35,680 bases of DNA, from contig CANRMY010000025.1 in NCBI GenBank assembly GCA_947631845.1, positions 1 to 35,680 on the forward strand. The letters are read 5' to 3'. Source of the DNA: an uncultured Oscillospiraceae bacterium. Lineage in GTDB: Bacteria; Bacillota; Clostridia; Oscillospirales; Oscillospiraceae. The translations under genes were made by a program, and so were the position numbers. Below, piece by piece: positions 1 through 8,503 of the stretch (its first letter is position 1; every line of letters starts with the position of its first letter). The notes under the pieces are model-generated. The model had not been told where the DNA came from. It worked only from the letters and a program-made list of their open reading frames with translations, and did no database searches.

Positions 1-83
1 TGCCTGCTGGTTTTTCCGGAGTGAATGACAGATAACACTTACAAAATTCCTGTCAAATCTTATTATACGAGGAGGGGACCCTG

Positions 84-1700
84 TTGGAGAAGATTTTTGT
101 CACCGGCCATAAAAACCCGGACACCGACTCCGTGGTGGCCGCGCTGAGCTATGCGGCTTTGCAGAACGCCACGGGGGAGCGGTCCTACGTGGCGGCGCGT
201 CTCGGGCATCTCAGCGACGAGACGCACATGATCCTGGAGCGCTTCGGCGCGGAGCCGCCGGTCTATGTGAAGGATATGCGCACCCAGGTCCAGGACCTGG
301 ACTACGACGTGCCGCCCATTCTCAGCGGCGGCGTCACCGTCAACCGCGTCTGGTCGGCCATGGAGGAGGACAAGCACATCTCCGCCATCCCCATCACCGA
401 CGAGGACGGACGCCTCATGGGCATGATGACGGCGGGGGACATCGCCGCCTACGACATCGCCACCATCGAGGATCCGGCCCTCCGGGATGTGCCGCTTTTC
501 AATATCCTCTCGGTGCTGGAGGGACAGATCCTGACGGAGGGGCCGGAGCTCACCAATACCGTCTCCGGCGAGGTGGTGCTGGCCCTGCCCACCGCCGCCG
601 AAGCGCCGCTTTTCCGCGGGCCCGATACCGTTCTGGTCTGCGGCGACCAGCCGGAGATCCTCCGCGCCGCCGTCAGGGAGGGCGTCCGGTGCGTCATCCT
701 GTGCCGCGCCGGGCTTCCGGAGGATGTGGCCGCCTGCTCCGGGGCCACCACCGTCCTGTCCACCCCCTACGACGGCCTGCGCGCCGTGCGGCGGCTCTTC
801 CAGGCCATCCCGGTGGAGCGTCTGGCCTCCGGCCGCGACATCGAGGCCTTCCACCTGACGGACTTCATCGACGACGTGAAGGAGGTGGTCCTCCACAGCC
901 GGTACAGGAGCTACCCCATCCTGGACGAAAACGACCGGGTGGTGGGCACCCTGTCCCGGTTCCACCTGATCCGCCCCCGGCGCAAAAAGGTGGTGCTGGT
1001 GGATCACAACGAGCTGGCCCAGTCCGTCCCCGGCCTGGACGAGGCGGAGATCCTGGCCATCATCGACCACCACCGCCTGGCGGATATCCAGACCCAGAAC
1101 CCCATCTACGTGCGCAACGAGCCGGTGGGCAGCTCCAATACCATCATCGCCGCCATGTTCCAGGAGCGGGGCCTGATGCCCTCCAAAAAGCTGGCGGGCC
1201 TGATGGCGGCGGCCATCGTCTCCGACACGGTCATGTTCAAATCGCCCACCGCCACCCCCCGGGACCGAAAAATGGCCGAACGGCTGGCCAGCATCGCCCA
1301 GGTGGACTTAGAGGAGCTGGGCCGCTTCATCTTCTCCGCCTCCTCCCCGGAGGATAAGCCGGTCAAAGATCTGCTGTTCACCGATTTCAAGGAGTTCCAC
1401 ATCGCCGGCCACGCCTTCGGCATCTCCCAGATCACCTGCATGGACTCCGAACGGCAGATGAAGCGCAAGCGGGAGTTTCTGGATATGATGGCCGAGACCG
1501 TCCGGAAAAACGGCTATGCCATGATGATCCTGATGCTCACCGACGTGCTGTTGGAGGGCAGCCGCGTCCTGTGCCTGGGCGGCGAGGATGTCTTCACCCA
1601 GGCCTTCAACACGGAGCTGCACGACAATGAGGCGTTCCTCCCCGGCGTCATGAGCCGCAAAAAGCAGATCGTCCCCATGCTCTCCGCCCTGTGGGGATAA
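84..1700 (+). CDS. Putative manganese-dependent inorganic diphosphatase with CBS and DRTGG regulatory insert
   Basis: Family II (DHH) pyrophosphatase, hydrolysing PPi to two phosphates in the cytoplasm. The 538-residue protein is much longer than the ~310-residue plain enzyme because a regulatory insert splits the DHH domain. Visible parts are the metal-binding GHKNPDTDS motif at residues 8-16, a first CBS-like region (about 70-120), a DRTGG-like region (about 130-240), a second CBS region (about 245-300), then VDHNE near 307 and DHH near 330, and a C-terminal DHHA2 domain. In known CBS-PPases this insert binds adenine nucleotides, so AMP/ADP control is expected; that is family knowledge. The start is TTG at 84, chosen because GAGGAGGGG lies just upstream (69-77) and the conserved motif begins at once. 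It stands alone, followed by a hairpin-repeat block. Confidence 0.93.
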   Translation: MEKIFVTGHKNPDTDSVVAALSYAALQNATGERSYVAARLGHLSDETHMILERFGAEPPVYVKDMRTQVQDLDYDVPPILSGGVTVNRVWSAMEEDKHISAIPITDEDGRLMGMMTAGDIAAYDIATIEDPALRDVPLFNILSVLEGQILTEGPELTNTVSGEVVLALPTAAEAPLFRGPDTVLVCGDQPEILRAAVREGVRCVILCRAGLPEDVAACSGATTVLSTPYDGLRAVRRLFQAIPVERLASGRDIEAFHLTDFIDDVKEVVLHSRYRSYPILDENDRVVGTLSRFHLIRPRRKKVVLVDHNELAQSVPGLDEAEILAIIDHHRLADIQTQNPIYVRNEPVGSSNTIIAAMFQERGLMPSKKLAGLMAAAIVSDTVMFKSPTATPRDRKMAERLASIAQVDLEELGRFIFSASSPEDKPVKDLLFTDFKEFHIAGHAFGISQITCMDSERQMKRKREFLDMMAETVRKNGYAMMILMLTDVLLEGSRVLCLGGEDVFTQAFNTELHDNEAFLPGVMSRKKQIVPMLSALWG

Positions 1701-1737
1701 GCACCGGGACAACCGCCCAATTCCTGATAATCTCCCC

Positions 1738-1980
1738 AAAAAGGTTGCGGCTTCGCCGCGTATTGTAAATTCGGGCCGCCAAGAGAGGCGGCCCCTACAA
1801 CGTATGGGAAAGCTTATTTGTAATTCGATGGGCCGCCGAGGGCGGCGGCCCCTACGGCGTCTAAGGAAAGATTGTCGGGAATTCGAAGGACGGGCCGATG
1901 TGGTCATCGGCCCCTACAGGAGGCTGCGGCTTCGCCGCTCATTCTAAAAATCGGGCCGCCTCTCGCAAGAGAGGCGGCCC
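1738..1980. repeat. Intergenic hairpin-repeat block 1 (four GC-rich palindromes)
   Basis: This fills most of the 345-base gap between the pyrophosphatase and DUF362 genes; no credible gene is present. Four imperfectly related units each form a perfect hairpin opening with GGGCC and closing with GGCCC plus CCTRCA. Arms are A 1773-1780/1787-1794, B 1830-1837/1844-1851, C 1892-1900/1905-1913 and D 1953-1964/1969-1980. A short GCGGC-TTC-GCCGC palindrome precedes units A (1747-1759) and D (1926-1938). Units A, B and C recur in the same order in a second block at 14.5-14.7 kb. They may be REP/MITE-like non-coding repeats or processed RNA hairpins; the family is not identified. Confidence 0.85.
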
Positions 1981-2010
1981 CTGCATTATAAACGGTAATC
2001 TTTCCGCACA

Positions 2011-2040
2011 CCGCCCCGTTTCAATCAGGGGCGGCGTCGT
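2011..2040. terminator. Probable bidirectional terminator
   Basis: A 7-bp GC stem (2011-2017 with 2028-2034) and a 10-base loop lie between the convergent pyrophosphatase and DUF362 genes, 11 bases beyond the DUF362 stop. The T-run is short on the + side and absent on the - side, so termination strength is uncertain. Confidence 0.5.
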
Positions 2041-2045
2041 TTTGC

Positions 2046-2933
2046 TCAGTCCACGCAGATGAGCTCGTAGTCCGTGGTGCCGCAGCCCAGGGCCGCGGCG
2101 GCCTCGATGGTGTGGCGGCCGTGGCGGGATTCCACGCGCTTCAGGAAATGCTTCTGGCCGGGATCGTCCGTGGCCGCGTCGATGAGATCCATGCAGGCCT
2201 TGTCCAGAGCCACGGGATCCAGGGAGGAGAGGGTGCCGATGTCCCTCATGCAGGGATCCTCCGCCTCCGCGCAGCAGTCGCAGTCCACGCTGAGATTGCA
2301 CATCATGCTGACAAAGGCGATCCGGCCCTCAAAGTGCTTATAGACCGCCATCGCCGCGTCGGCCATGGCCTCGGTGAAGCCGTCCTTGGAGGCGTGGTTT
2401 TTCCAGCAGGTGGCGGGGGCCAGATCCGTGCCGCCGGAGTGGATGTTGGCCTTGCCGGCGGCGGAGGCGCAGCCGATGGAGAGCTGCTTCAGCGCCCCGC
2501 CGTAGCCGCCCATGGGGTGCCCCTTGAAGTGGGCCAGCACCAGCATGGAGTCGTAATTCAGTAGATCCTTGCCCACCAGATCCCGCTTGAGCACCTTGCC
2601 GCCGGGGATCTCCAGCACCGCGTCCGGGCCGGTCTCATCCAGCAGATCCACGTTGAAAACCTCGCTCCAGCCGTGGGATTTCAGAAGCTTCAGGTGCTTT
2701 TCCGAGGTGTCCCGCGCCCCGCCGTAGGCGGTGTTCGTCTCCACCACGGTGCCGTTCACATACTCCACCATGGGCTTCATGAAGGCGGGCCTCAGATAGT
2801 TCTGGTTGCCCTCCTCGCCGGAGTGGACCTTGACCGCCACCTTGCCGGGGAGCGTGACGCCCAGATGTTTGTACATCTCCACCACCGTTTCGGGGGAGAG
2901 CTTTTTTGTAAAATAGACCTTTGCTTTTGCCAT
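2046..2933 (-). CDS. DUF362 domain-containing protein
   Basis: A 295-residue cytoplasmic protein of the DUF362 family, whose members are often iron-sulfur or ferredoxin-linked but mostly without assigned reactions. It is a single DUF362 domain with no separate ferredoxin domain. A conserved cysteine cluster, C-D-C-C then C seven residues on, precedes an IGTLSSLDPVALD segment near residues 240-255 and is a plausible metal or cluster site. A longer reading frame runs to 3233, but the start at 2933 is preferred: GGAGG lies about 9 bases upstream, and the extra N-terminus would be read from AT-rich promoter DNA. It is transcribed divergently from the arabinan operon. The function is not established and no link to arabinose use is visible. 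Confidence 0.88.
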   Translation of the reverse strand: MAKAKVYFTKKLSPETVVEMYKHLGVTLPGKVAVKVHSGEEGNQNYLRPAFMKPMVEYVNGTVVETNTAYGGARDTSEKHLKLLKSHGWSEVFNVDLLDETGPDAVLEIPGGKVLKRDLVGKDLLNYDSMLVLAHFKGHPMGGYGGALKQLSIGCASAAGKANIHSGGTDLAPATCWKNHASKDGFTEAMADAAMAVYKHFEGRIAFVSMMCNLSVDCDCCAEAEDPCMRDIGTLSSLDPVALDKACMDLIDAATDDPGQKHFLKRVESRHGRHTIEAAAALGCGTTDYELICVD

Positions 2934-2970
2934 ATAGATCCTTCCTCCAAAGGAAAAATAAGATAGGGTT

Positions 2971-2999
2971 ATTGTATCACGCTTTCGCCTCATATGCAA
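2971..2999 (-). promoter_or_regulatory. Candidate sigma-A promoter for the DUF362 gene
   Basis: On the minus strand a TTGCAT -35 (2994-2999), a 17-base spacer and a TACAAT -10 (2971-2976) lie about 40 bases upstream of the start. The spacing is ideal and the -35 is imperfect. Confidence 0.55.
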
Positions 3000-3031
3000 T
3001 CGAATATTTTTTCTCCGGCGCAGAAAAATCC

Positions 3032-3060
3032 TTGCTTTTATGAATGGAAGAATATATAAT
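3032..3060 (+). promoter_or_regulatory. Candidate upstream sigma-A promoter of the arabinan operon
   Basis: A TTGCTT -35 (3032-3037), a 17-base spacer and a perfect TATAAT -10 (3055-3060) lie in the 283-base divergent gap at 2934-3216. It would give a leader of about 150 bases before the GH43 start. No riboswitch fold or classical AraR palindrome was recognised in that leader. Confidence 0.5.
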
Positions 3061-3144
3061 ATAGGAAATATGACCATTGCGGGGCCGAAATAGAGGACCC
3101 TGGTTGGTCGTATCGCAAAAAAACGCAAATTTAACAAAATCGTC

Positions 3145-3173
3145 TTGAAAATCCTGTTTAACGGCGCTATTAT
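3145..3173 (+). promoter_or_regulatory. Candidate proximal sigma-A promoter of the arabinan operon
   Basis: TTGAAA (3145-3150), a 17-base spacer and TATTAT (3168-3173) sit just upstream of the GH43 ribosome site AGGGAGAG (3201-3208). The match and spacing are good and the leader would be about 35 bases. Together with the upstream candidate, this suggests two start points. Confidence 0.6.
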
Positions 3174-3216
3174 ACACCAGAAAACTTTTGGCTTAAAGCC
3201 AGGGAGAGACGATTTT

Positions 3217-4170
3217 ATGAGCGCTCCATCCATCTACAACCGCGTCTGGATCCCTCAGCGGGCGGATCCTTACGTCTACCGCCACACCGACGGGAAGTAC
3301 TACTTTACCGCCTCCGTCCCCGCCTACGACGGCATCTGCCTGCGCCGGGCCGACACGCTGGCGGGCCTGGCCGCCGCCCCCGAGACGGAGGTCTGGCACA
3401 AGCACGAGTCCGGCATCATGTCCATCCACGTGTGGGCGCCGGAGCTCCACTTTCTGGACGGGAAATGGTACATATATTACTCCGCCGGCGACAAGGACGA
3501 CATCTGGGAGATCCGCCCCTATGTTCTGGAGTGCCTGGGGGACGACCCCCTCGCCGGCCCCTGGGTGGAGCGGGGCAAGCTCACCCGCGCCGAGGGGGAC
3601 GATTTCTCCTTCGAGGCCTTCTCCCTGGACGGAACGGTGTTTGAGAACAGGGGAGAGCGCTATTATGTGTGGAGCGAAAAAGTGGGCGTGGGCAAGCAGA
3701 TCGCCAACCTCTACATCGCCCACATGAGCTCGCCCACCAGCCTCGACTCCGTCCAGGTCCTGCTGAGCACGCCGGATTACGACTGGGAGCGCCACGGCTT
3801 CTGGGTCAACGAGGGCCCCTCCGTCCTCCACCACAACGGCAAGCTCTATCTGACCTATTCCGCCTCCGAGACGGGTGTAAAATACTGCATGGGGATGCTC
3901 ACCGCCGACGAAAACGCCGACCTGCTGGATCCCCTGAGCTGGAAAAAGGAGCGCTGGCCCGTCCTGCAAAGCTCCTATGAGCACGGCATCTACGGCCCCG
4001 GCCACAACTCCTTCACCGTGGACGAGGAGGGCCATGATATCATGGTCTACCACGCCCGTACCGAGGTGGAGATCGTGGGCAACCCCCTCTACAACCCCAA
4101 CCGCCACGCCATGCTGATGCGGATCCGTTACGACGCCGCCGGCAGGCCGGTGTTCAGCTTTGATGATTGA
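3217..4170 (+). CDS. Glycoside hydrolase family 43 protein (probable arabinofuranosidase/arabinanase-type)
   Basis: A 317-residue five-bladed beta-propeller hydrolase that probably removes arabinofuranosyl or xylosyl units from oligosaccharides. GH43 hallmarks are visible: ADPYVY near the N-terminus (candidate general base Asp17), WAPEL at residues 73-77, and NEGPSV with candidate general acid Glu199, followed by GPGHNSF late in the chain. There is no signal peptide, so it should act inside the cell on imported oligomers. The start at 3217 is favoured over a longer frame from 3145 because it has an AGGGAGAG site and the extension would overlap the promoter. It is the first gene of the operon and its stop lies 10 bases before the GH51 start. 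Substrate choice between arabinan and xylan is inferred from the neighbours. Confidence 0.9.
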   Translation: MSAPSIYNRVWIPQRADPYVYRHTDGKYYFTASVPAYDGICLRRADTLAGLAAAPETEVWHKHESGIMSIHVWAPELHFLDGKWYIYYSAGDKDDIWEIRPYVLECLGDDPLAGPWVERGKLTRAEGDDFSFEAFSLDGTVFENRGERYYVWSEKVGVGKQIANLYIAHMSSPTSLDSVQVLLSTPDYDWERHGFWVNEGPSVLHHNGKLYLTYSASETGVKYCMGMLTADENADLLDPLSWKKERWPVLQSSYEHGIYGPGHNSFTVDEEGHDIMVYHARTEVEIVGNPLYNPNRHAMLMRIRYDAAGRPVFSFDD

Positions 4171-4180
4171 GGTGAAAATG

Positions 4181-5680
4181 ATGACGACGGTAAAAATCAA
4201 CGCGAAATCCCCCCAAAGCACCATCGCGCCGGAGATCTACGGTCATTTCTCCGAGCATCTGGGCCGGTGCATCTACGAGGGCATCTTTGTCCGGCCCGAC
4301 TCCGGCATCCCCAACGTCAACGGGATGCGCACCGACGTGGTGGAGGCCCTGCGGGAGCTGAAGGTCCCCGTCCTGCGCTGGCCCGGCGGCTGCTTTGCCG
4401 ACGAGTACCACTGGATGGACGGCATCGGCCCTAAGGAGACCAGGAAAAAGATGATCAACACCCACTGGGGCGGCGTCACCGAGGACAACTCCTTCGGCAC
4501 TCACGAATATTTTGAGCTCTGCCGCCAGCTGGGGTGCAAGACCTACGTCAACGGCAATGTGGGCTCCGGCTCCGTGCGGGAGATGAGCGAGTGGGTGGAG
4601 TACATGACCTTCCCCGGCCTGTCCCCCATGGCGGAGCTGCGGGCGAAAAACGGCCACCCCGACCCCTGGCGGGTGGATTATTTCGGCGTGGGCAACGAGA
4701 ACTGGGGCTGCGGCGGCAATATGACGCCGGAGTATTACGCCAACCTCTACCGGCGCTACCAGACCTACGTCCGGCACTACGACAACGCCGCGCCCCTCAA
4801 GAAGATCTGCTGCGGCGCCAATGTGGACGACGACGAGTGGACGGAGAATGTGCTGCGCACCTGCTTCAAATTCCCCCAGCCCGACGAGGCCCACGGCTTC
4901 ATGGACGGACTGAGCCTGCACTACTATGTCCATCCGGGCGGATGGAAGCACAAGGGCAGCGCCCTGGATTTTGATGAGAGCGTCTATTACACCACCATGA
5001 AGAAGGCCCTCTACATGGAGGATCTGATCAACCTCCACGGGGCCATCATGGACAAATACGACCCCGAAAAGCAGATCGGCATGATCGTGGACGAGTGGGG
5101 CAGCTGGTACGACGTGGAGCCGGGGACAAATCCGGGCTTCCTCTATCAGCAGAACACGGTGCGCGACGCGCTGATCGCGGCGGTGACCCTGAACATCTTC
5201 AATAACCACTCCGACCGGGTGAAGATGGCCTGCCTTGCCCAGATGGTCAACGTCCTCCAGGCGGTGATCCTCACCGAGGGGCCCAAAATGCTCCTGACGC
5301 CCACCTACCATGTGATGCACATGTACAAGGGCCACCAGGGCGGCCGGCTCCTGCCCACGGAGGTGGTCAATGGCGGCACCGTGGGAGCGGGGGAGAGCGT
5401 GGTGCCCCGGCTGAACGTCTCCGCCTCCCAAAAGGACGGCGCTGTCACCGTCACCGCCGCCAACCTGTCCCTGACGGAGGAGACCGAGGTGGAGCTTCGC
5501 TTCGACGGGCTGATCCCCTCCGGCGCCCAGGCCGTTGTCCTCTCCGGCGAGGTACACGCCCACAACACCTTCGACGACCCCGACGCCGTCGCCGAGCGGA
5601 AGCTGGATGTCCGCTGTGAGGGCAGCACCGTCGCCTTCACCCTTCCCGCCTGCGGCGTGGCGGCGGTCACCTTAAACTAA
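4181..5680 (+). CDS. Alpha-L-arabinofuranosidase, GH51
   Basis: A 499-residue retaining arabinofuranosidase (EC 3.2.1.55) that releases L-arabinose from arabino-oligosaccharides. Its (beta/alpha)8 barrel shows the clan GH-A pair: acid/base Glu173 in GVGNENWG and nucleophile Glu305 in IVDEWGSW. The barrel is followed by a C-terminal beta domain (about 390-499) that begins after the [10 protein letters not shown] segment. Length is typical of bacterial AbfA. It lacks a signal peptide and is cytoplasmic. Start choice: TTG 4160, ATG 4163, 4178 and 4181 are all in frame. The GAGGTGA site at 4169-4175 fits 4181 best, and this site overlaps the GH43 stop, suggesting translational coupling. It directly feeds AraA encoded next. 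Confidence 0.93.
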   Translation: MTTVKINAKSPQSTIAPEIYGHFSEHLGRCIYEGIFVRPDSGIPNVNGMRTDVVEALRELKVPVLRWPGGCFADEYHWMDGIGPKETRKKMINTHWGGVTEDNSFGTHEYFELCRQLGCKTYVNGNVGSGSVREMSEWVEYMTFPGLSPMAELRAKNGHPDPWRVDYFGVGNENWGCGGNMTPEYYANLYRRYQTYVRHYDNAAPLKKICCGANVDDDEWTENVLRTCFKFPQPDEAHGFMDGLSLHYYVHPGGWKHKGSALDFDESVYYTTMKKALYMEDLINLHGAIMDKYDPEKQIGMIVDEWGSWYDVEPGTNPGFLYQQNTVRDALIAAVTLNIFNNHSDRVKMACLAQMVNVLQAVILTEGPKMLLTPTYHVMHMYKGHQGGRLLPTEVVNGGTVGAGESVVPRLNVSASQKDGAVTVTAANLSLTEETEVELRFDGLIPSGAQAVVLSGEVHAHNTFDDPDAVAERKLDVRCEGSTVAFTLPACGVAAVTLN

Positions 5681-5717
5681 AATAATAAATAAGAATATGG
5701 TTAAGGAGGTTACAGCA

Positions 5718-7199
5718 ATGGATATGTACGCAAAGGAATTCTGGTTCGTAGTGGGCAGTCAGTTCCTCTACGGGCCCGAGGTGCTGGACACCGTGGCCGC
5801 CCGCGCCGCCGAGATGGCGGACTGGTGGAACAAGAGCGGGTCCCTGCCCTGCAAGGTGGTCTATAAGGGCACCGTCAAGACCGACGCCGAGATCACAAAG
5901 ACCATGAAGGCCGCCAACGCCGACGATGCCTGCGCCGGCATCATCACTTGGTGCCACACCTTCTCTCCCAGCAAGATGTGGATCCACGGCTTTGACCTTC
6001 TGCAAAAGCCCTACTGCCACCTGGCCACCCAGTATAACCGCAACATCCCCAACCTTGAGATCGACATGGACTTTATGAACCTGAACCAGGCCGCCCACGG
6101 CGACCGGGAGCACGGCTTCATCGGCGCCCGGATGCGCCTGCCCCGGAAGATCATCGCCGGCTACTGGCAGGACAAGCCCGTTTTGGAGGAGCTCTCCGCC
6201 TGGATGCGCTCCGCCGTGGGCTATGCCTTCTCCCGGGAGCTGAAGATCATCCGCTTCGGCGACAACATGCGCGAGGTGGCCGTCACAGAGGGCGACAAGG
6301 TGGAGACCCACATCAAGCTTGGCTGGCAGGTGGACTACTGGCCCGTGGGCCATCTGGTGGAGACCATGGACGCCGTGACGGACGCGGAAGTGGACGCCAA
6401 GATGGCGGAGTATGAGAGCCGCTACACCATGGACACCGACGACATCGCCACCGTGCGCTACCAGGCCCGGGAGGAGATCGCCATGCGGAAGATCCTGGAG
6501 CGGGAGGGCGCTTCGGCCTTCTCCAACAACTTCCAGGACCTCTACGGCATGGAGCAGCTGCCCGGCCTTGCCACCCAGAACATGATGGCCGACGGCTGCG
6601 GCTACGGCGGCGAGGGCGACTGGAAGACCGCCGGTATGACCGCCATCATGAAGGCGATGGCCAAGGGCCTGCCCGGCGGCACCGTCTTCATGGAGGACTA
6701 CACCTATGACTTAGAGCCGGGGAAGGAGGTCTCCCTCGGCGCGCACATGCTGGAGGTCTGCCCCTCCATCGCCGCCCAAAGGCCGAAGATCCAGGTCCAT
6801 CCCCTGGGCATCGGCGACCGCCAGCCCCCCGCCCGCCTTGTCTTCGAGGGCAAGGAGGGCCCCGGCATCGTGGCGACGCTCATCGACATGGGCGGCCGTC
6901 TGCGCCTGCTGATCCAGGATATCGAGGTCATCAAGCCCATCTACGAGATGCCCAACCTCCCCGTGGCCCGGGTCATGTGGAAGGCGGCCCCGGATCTGCT
7001 CACCGGCGTCAAGTGCTGGATCATGTCCGGCGGCGCCCACCATACGGTCCTCAGCACCGCCGTCACCGCCGAAATGATGATCGACTGGGCGCGGATGATG
7101 GAGATCGAGTGCGTCCACATCACCAAGGACACCAGGCCCGAGGAACTGGAAAAGGAGCTTTTCTACAACGATATCGCCTGGAAGCTGAAGAATATCTGA
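5718..7199 (+). CDS. araA: L-arabinose isomerase
   Basis: Converts L-arabinose to L-ribulose (EC 5.3.1.4), the first step of arabinose catabolism. The 493-residue protein matches the usual ~500. Metal and catalytic residues known from E. coli AraA are present: Glu299 in GEGDWKT, Glu326 in FMEDYTY, His343 in LGAHMLEV, and the late GGAHHT histidines. The conserved YGMEQLPGLATQ segment (about 277-288) is also seen. The frame is open from 5697, but ATG 5718 is chosen because AAGGAGGT (5703-5710) sits at correct spacing before it. It follows the GH51 gene after 37 bases with no promoter visible. Confidence 0.97.
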   Translation: MDMYAKEFWFVVGSQFLYGPEVLDTVAARAAEMADWWNKSGSLPCKVVYKGTVKTDAEITKTMKAANADDACAGIITWCHTFSPSKMWIHGFDLLQKPYCHLATQYNRNIPNLEIDMDFMNLNQAAHGDREHGFIGARMRLPRKIIAGYWQDKPVLEELSAWMRSAVGYAFSRELKIIRFGDNMREVAVTEGDKVETHIKLGWQVDYWPVGHLVETMDAVTDAEVDAKMAEYESRYTMDTDDIATVRYQAREEIAMRKILEREGASAFSNNFQDLYGMEQLPGLATQNMMADGCGYGGEGDWKTAGMTAIMKAMAKGLPGGTVFMEDYTYDLEPGKEVSLGAHMLEVCPSIAAQRPKIQVHPLGIGDRQPPARLVFEGKEGPGIVATLIDMGGRLRLLIQDIEVIKPIYEMPNLPVARVMWKAAPDLLTGVKCWIMSGGAHHTVLSTAVTAEMMIDWARMMEIECVHITKDTRPEELEKELFYNDIAWKLKNI

Positions 7200-7214
7200 G
7201 AAATACCGTCTACC

Positions 7215-7243
7215 GGCCGTGGGAGTTTTTTCCTTCCACGGCC
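7215..7243 (+). other. Stem-loop between araA and the GH93-like gene
   Basis: An 8-bp perfect stem (7215-7222 with 7236-7243), extendable by a G-U and an A-U pair, encloses a T-rich loop. It starts 15 bases after the araA stop. No T-run follows the 3' arm, so it is a poor terminator; it could instead protect the 3' end of an upstream mRNA segment. Confidence 0.5.
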
Positions 7244-7287
7244 TGAGTTGCTTATTTTGAGCGGATTTTTGGAAAGGGGAGAACCGT

Positions 7288-8445
7288 ATGGCGATCGAGC
7301 TTAAAAAGGATTTCACCGGCGTGGTGTATTCCCCCCGGCGGGAGGAGGTCTACGGCAACGGCGGCGGGGTGCTCTACCCACGGCCCATCGAGCTCCACCA
7401 CGCAGGGGAGGACAACGGCCTTGTGCTGGCCGCCTTCGACCACTACACCGTCAAGGAACCGCCTGTGACGCCCATCTACGCCTCCCGGGACGGGGGAAAG
7501 ACCTGGGAATTTTACAGTCAGGTGGAGGACACCAAGAACGGCTGCGGCCTCCGGTTCCAGCCGGTGCTTTTAGAGCTGGACCGGGACGTGGCGGACCTGC
7601 CCGCCGGGACGCTGGTGTTCTCGGCAAACTCCATCCCCCTGACCTTTGAGGTCACCGAGCTTCTCTTCTTCATCAGCCGGGACCACGGCAGGACCTGGGA
7701 GTACCGCTCCACCGTCTGCGCCGGCGGCCCGCCTGTGGAGCAGAACTGGGACGCCCTGGGCCCCGTGTGGGAGCCCTTCATCTATCTGAACGCCGACGGG
7801 GACATCACCGTCATTTACACCGACGAGCGGCCCCACACCGACCGCCGCCTCAACCAGACCCTGGCCCTGCAGGTGTCCAAGGACGGCGGGCTGACCTGGG
7901 GGGAGGAGAAATTCGTCACCGCCGTCCCCGACGGCTTCTCCCGTCCCGGTATGGCCATCGTGACGAGGCTTCCCGACGGCCGGTATTTCGTCTGCTACGA
8001 GTGCGTCAACTTCAAGGATTCCATGTTCCCGCCCTGCGAGGTGCATTTCAAGCTCTCCCCGGACGGCGTGGATTGGGGCGACCCGGCGGACTTGGGCCCC
8101 GTGGCCCAGACCGAGGACGGCTTCTTTCTGGGGAGCATGCCCTACTGCCTGTGGATCCCCCAGGGCGGCCCCAACGGCACCATCATCCTCTCCAGCAAGA
8201 AGGACTCCGGCCCCGTGGGACTTCGGGAACCGGGCTGGTTCCTGGTCAATTACGACCTGGCCCGGGGCCCCTGGGAGAAGGTGCCCATGCTGGTGACCTA
8301 CGACTCCCGTATGCACCAGGCCGGTTGGAGCATGGGCATGTGTACCGTGGAGGACGGCAAGCGGCTGCTGCAGCTGTGCCCCTCCCAGATGGACACCCGT
8401 ATGCTCCAGATCAGCTACGGCCTGGCGGATATCCTGGAGAAATAA
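7288..8445 (+). CDS. Sialidase-fold glycoside hydrolase, GH93-like (probable exo-arabinanase)
   Basis: A 385-residue beta-propeller protein with three Asp-box (BNR) motifs of the form S-x-D-x-G-x-T-W (SRDGGKTW, SRDHGRTW, SKDGGLTW). An automatic label would be sialidase. The motif string VWEPF, YTDER, S-D-x-G-x-T-W, RPGM, CYE instead resembles GH93 exo-1,5-alpha-L-arabinobiosidase, where two glutamates form the active site; here Glu162 (WEPF) and Glu238 (CYE) are the candidates. No signal peptide is seen, so it should trim imported arabinan oligomers in the cytoplasm. The place between araA and the kinase gene supports this over sialidase activity. ATG 7288 follows AAAGGGGAG. The GH93 call comes from recalled motifs, not a search. 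Confidence 0.75.
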   Translation: MAIELKKDFTGVVYSPRREEVYGNGGGVLYPRPIELHHAGEDNGLVLAAFDHYTVKEPPVTPIYASRDGGKTWEFYSQVEDTKNGCGLRFQPVLLELDRDVADLPAGTLVFSANSIPLTFEVTELLFFISRDHGRTWEYRSTVCAGGPPVEQNWDALGPVWEPFIYLNADGDITVIYTDERPHTDRRLNQTLALQVSKDGGLTWGEEKFVTAVPDGFSRPGMAIVTRLPDGRYFVCYECVNFKDSMFPPCEVHFKLSPDGVDWGDPADLGPVAQTEDGFFLGSMPYCLWIPQGGPNGTIILSSKKDSGPVGLREPGWFLVNYDLARGPWEKVPMLVTYDSRMHQAGWSMGMCTVEDGKRLLQLCPSQMDTRMLQISYGLADILEK

Positions 8446-8503
8446 TCCCCCAAGCGGGATCTGATTTATAAAATATAACCGATGAAGAAGGAGTGTTGAC
8501 CCT

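Noticed and set aside
63-1073. A 336-residue open frame opposite the pyrophosphatase gene
   Set aside because: The + strand carries intact DHH/CBS motifs; the antisense product is composition-driven.
1738-1980. A CRISPR array in the first repeat block
   Set aside because: The units are self-palindromic, unequal in length and irregularly spaced, and no cas gene is present.
3061-3216. A riboswitch, cre or AraR operator in the arabinan operon leader
   Set aside because: No recognisable fold or palindrome matching these classes was found by reading; only promoter hexamers are supported.
4154-5563. A 469-residue open frame opposite the GH51 gene
   Set aside because: A shadow of GC-rich codons. 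GH51 motifs with catalytic glutamates are on the + strand and the opposite frame has no domain or ribosome site.
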